From the NCBI RefSeq assembly GCF_003122205.1, contig NZ_QEYE01000013.1:1-64000 (forward strand): 64,000 bases of DNA, given 5' to 3'. Below are positions 62,786-64,000 of this stretch, one piece after another. How positions within the stretch are numbered: position 1 is the first letter of the stretch; every line of letters begins with the position of its first letter. The notes below the pieces were generated by a model that saw only the letters and a list, made by a program, of their open reading frames with translations, searched no databases and had not been told where the DNA came from. The stretch is from Maritimibacter sp. 55A14. GTDB lineage: Bacteria; Pseudomonadota; Alphaproteobacteria; Rhodobacterales; Rhodobacteraceae. The translations under genes were made by a program, and so were the position numbers.

Positions 62786-63625
62786 TCAGCGGATGAATTG
62801 CGGGCGGTACCGGATGCGCCGCCGCGTCTCGACGGGAAGATGCCTGTTCAGACGGCGGTTCACCAGCCCGAAAAGCCCGATCACCAGCAGCGTCAGCACG
62901 ATGAAATAGCCCGCCAGGATCGGGTAGGGCACGAACGGGTTGAAGGTCTTGTCGGCGAAGTAACTCGCGTAATAGAGCGCGTCGCCCTTCTGACGCCAGG
63001 CCGGGAAGCCCGAAAAGAAGACCAGCGTGGTGGCGTGGAAGAGGAAGATCGCCTCGTTGGTGTAGGACGGCCAGGCGAGCCTCAGCATGGTGGGCCAGAC
63101 GATGCGCCGGAACTTCATCCAGCCCGACATCCCGTAGGCGTCCGCCGCCTCCACATCGCCCTTCGGGATCGAACGCAGCGCACCATAGAATATCTCGCCC
63201 GAATAGGCGGCGGTGTTGAAGAAGAGCACGATCAGCGCACCCAGCGCGGCCTTGGTCAGCATGTCGGTGCCGGCGGTGACGGTGACGACGCCCAGCGGGA
63301 TCGACAGGCCCGCGTCCGGCAGGATCACGAAAAGCTCGTAGGCGAAGAAGAACTGGATGAAAAGCGGCGAGCCGCGGAAGACGAAGATGAACCATTCCGC
63401 CGGCTTGCGCATCGCGGGGTGTGCGCTGGCCTTGCCGAGCGCCAGCGCGGTGGCCAGAAAGAAACCCATCGCCAGCGCGAGCGCGCCGAAATAGACGTTC
63501 CAGATCATGCCCGAGCCGATCAGCACCACCTGATCGCAGAGTGTGAAGTCGGAGCGCGGCAGCAGCCGCTCGCCGATGCCCAGCGAGCGCAGCCCGTAGT
63601 CCTGAATGGTCTGCCAGCAGCTCAT
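62786..63625 (-). CDS. Amino-acid-type ABC transporter permease
   Basis: A 279-residue inner-membrane permease of the HisM/GlnP group. Several transmembrane segments include NVYFGALALAMGFFLATALA. The EAA loop EAADAYGMSGWMKFRRIVWP, which docks the ATPase, lies near 178. The N-terminal half has RGSPLFIQFFFAYELFVI. It overlaps the next permease gene by 4 bases (ATGA), so the two form a heterodimer. The ATPase and binding-protein genes should lie beyond the right edge. Confidence 0.92.
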   Translation of the reverse strand: MSCWQTIQDYGLRSLGIGERLLPRSDFTLCDQVVLIGSGMIWNVYFGALALAMGFFLATALALGKASAHPAMRKPAEWFIFVFRGSPLFIQFFFAYELFVILPDAGLSIPLGVVTVTAGTDMLTKAALGALIVLFFNTAAYSGEIFYGALRSIPKGDVEAADAYGMSGWMKFRRIVWPTMLRLAWPSYTNEAIFLFHATTLVFFSGFPAWRQKGDALYYASYFADKTFNPFVPYPILAGYFIVLTLLVIGLFGLVNRRLNRHLPVETRRRIRYRPQFIR

Positions 63626-64000
63626 GCCGGCGCCTTTCGCTGGGCTTCGCCGCCCATCGTCGCCTGCCCGTGGGTGAGCCGCAGCATCAGCCGCTCGAAC
63701 ACCACTTCCGAGAGCTTGGTGAAGGCCAGGTAGAAGACCAGCAGACCAAGAAAATACCATAGCCGCCAGTCGCCGTGGGGATAGGCGAAGGCGCCGGTTT
63801 TCATGCCGCCCAACTCCCGCGCCCAGTAGACGATGTCGGTGATGCCGAGGATGAAGAGGAGTGGCGTGGCCTTGATCAGGATCATCCAGAGATTGGACAG
63901 ACCCGGCAGCGCGTAGACCCACATCTGCGGCACCAGGATTCGCCGGAAAACCTGGGCGCGGGTCATGCCATAGGCTTCGGCCGTTTCGAGCTGGCCGTGC
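63622..64000 (-). CDS. Amino-acid-type ABC transporter permease (partial)
   Basis: Only the C-terminal 125 or so residues are in the window; the gene continues past 64000. The EAA loop is seen across the edge as ETAEAYGMTRAQVFRRILVP. Segments MWVYALPGLSNLWMILIKAT and LWYFLGLLVFYLAFTKLSEV follow. It is the partner of the downstream permease, which it overlaps by 4 bases. Together they should import a polar amino acid or amine used by the GS-family enzymes. Confidence 0.9.
   Translation of the reverse strand, partial: HGQLETAEAYGMTRAQVFRRILVPQMWVYALPGLSNLWMILIKATPLLFILGITDIVYWARELGGMKTGAFAYPHGDWRLWYFLGLLVFYLAFTKLSEVVFERLMLRLTHGQATMGGEAQRKAPA

Overview
The window is a 64 kb chromosomal segment of a high-GC alphaproteobacterium, most probably a Rhodobacteraceae (Roseobacter-group) member. 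The signs are the fhs/folD one-carbon genes, a Tad/Flp pilus operon with the AVTVDW-type pilin, a PhaZ/PhaC/phasin/PhaR block, a SqrR/BigR-type persulfide regulator with YeeE/YedE transporters, a form II cox operon and two dispersed repeats ending in CAAGAAGAA. I see no tRNA, rRNA, CRISPR array, prophage or intact insertion sequence. Genus cannot be fixed from the sequence alone.

Layout. 1-2107: end of fhs, a chorismate mutase and folD, interrupted by a small folD'/'fhs chimera and a lower-GC methyltransferase. 2119-6540: thioesterase, membrane LytTR regulator, and the PdeM nuclease plus Lhr-type helicase of the ligase-associated DNA repair set. 6624-19801: Tad pilus locus (minus strand flp-cpaB-cpaC-ompA-cpaE-cpaF-tadB-tadC-tadD-TPR-cpaA-AAA ATPase) with a lytic transglycosylase divergent from flp. 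19894-21036: a YeeE/YedE pair behind an FNR-like box. 21152-26976: xdhC, a MoeA-like protein and coxSLM of form II. 27112-29860: sulfur module (two YeeE/YedE halves, persulfide-dioxygenase-like MBL, SqrR-like ArsR regulator), then a TraR/DksA zinc-finger gene with its own FNR-like box. 29882-32221: divergent acyl-CoA dehydrogenase/APH-kinase pair. 32332-38698: an alpha/beta hydrolase lacking its nucleophile, then the PHA block phaZ/phaC, three phasins and phaR.

38721-48612: mixed housekeeping (LysR, DegT aminotransferase, Arg-rich lipoprotein, glycosyltransferase, YgfZ, SuhB-like phosphatase, MetR-like/metF, thioesterase, AhpD-like, EF-P, small conserved protein). 48697-58014: HrpB, DUF3108, MeaB, L28, copper chaperone, CobB, LMW-PTP, LepA. 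58036-59082: an AT-rich SIR2-like gene, a probable anti-phage effector, followed by GC-rich nested inverted repeats. 59259-64000: two glutamine-synthetase-family enzymes around a class I glutamine amidotransferase, plus two amino-acid-type ABC permeases, the second running off the edge.

The clearest regulatory picture is in the PHA block. Each of the three phasin genes has a sigma70-like promoter whose 17-bp spacer contains CTGC-N3-GCAG, the PhaR recognition sequence, at the same offset. The linked phaR has a near-match upstream of its own start. The two most unusual loci are the folD/fhs chimera ahead of the methyltransferase and the AT-rich SIR2-like gene.
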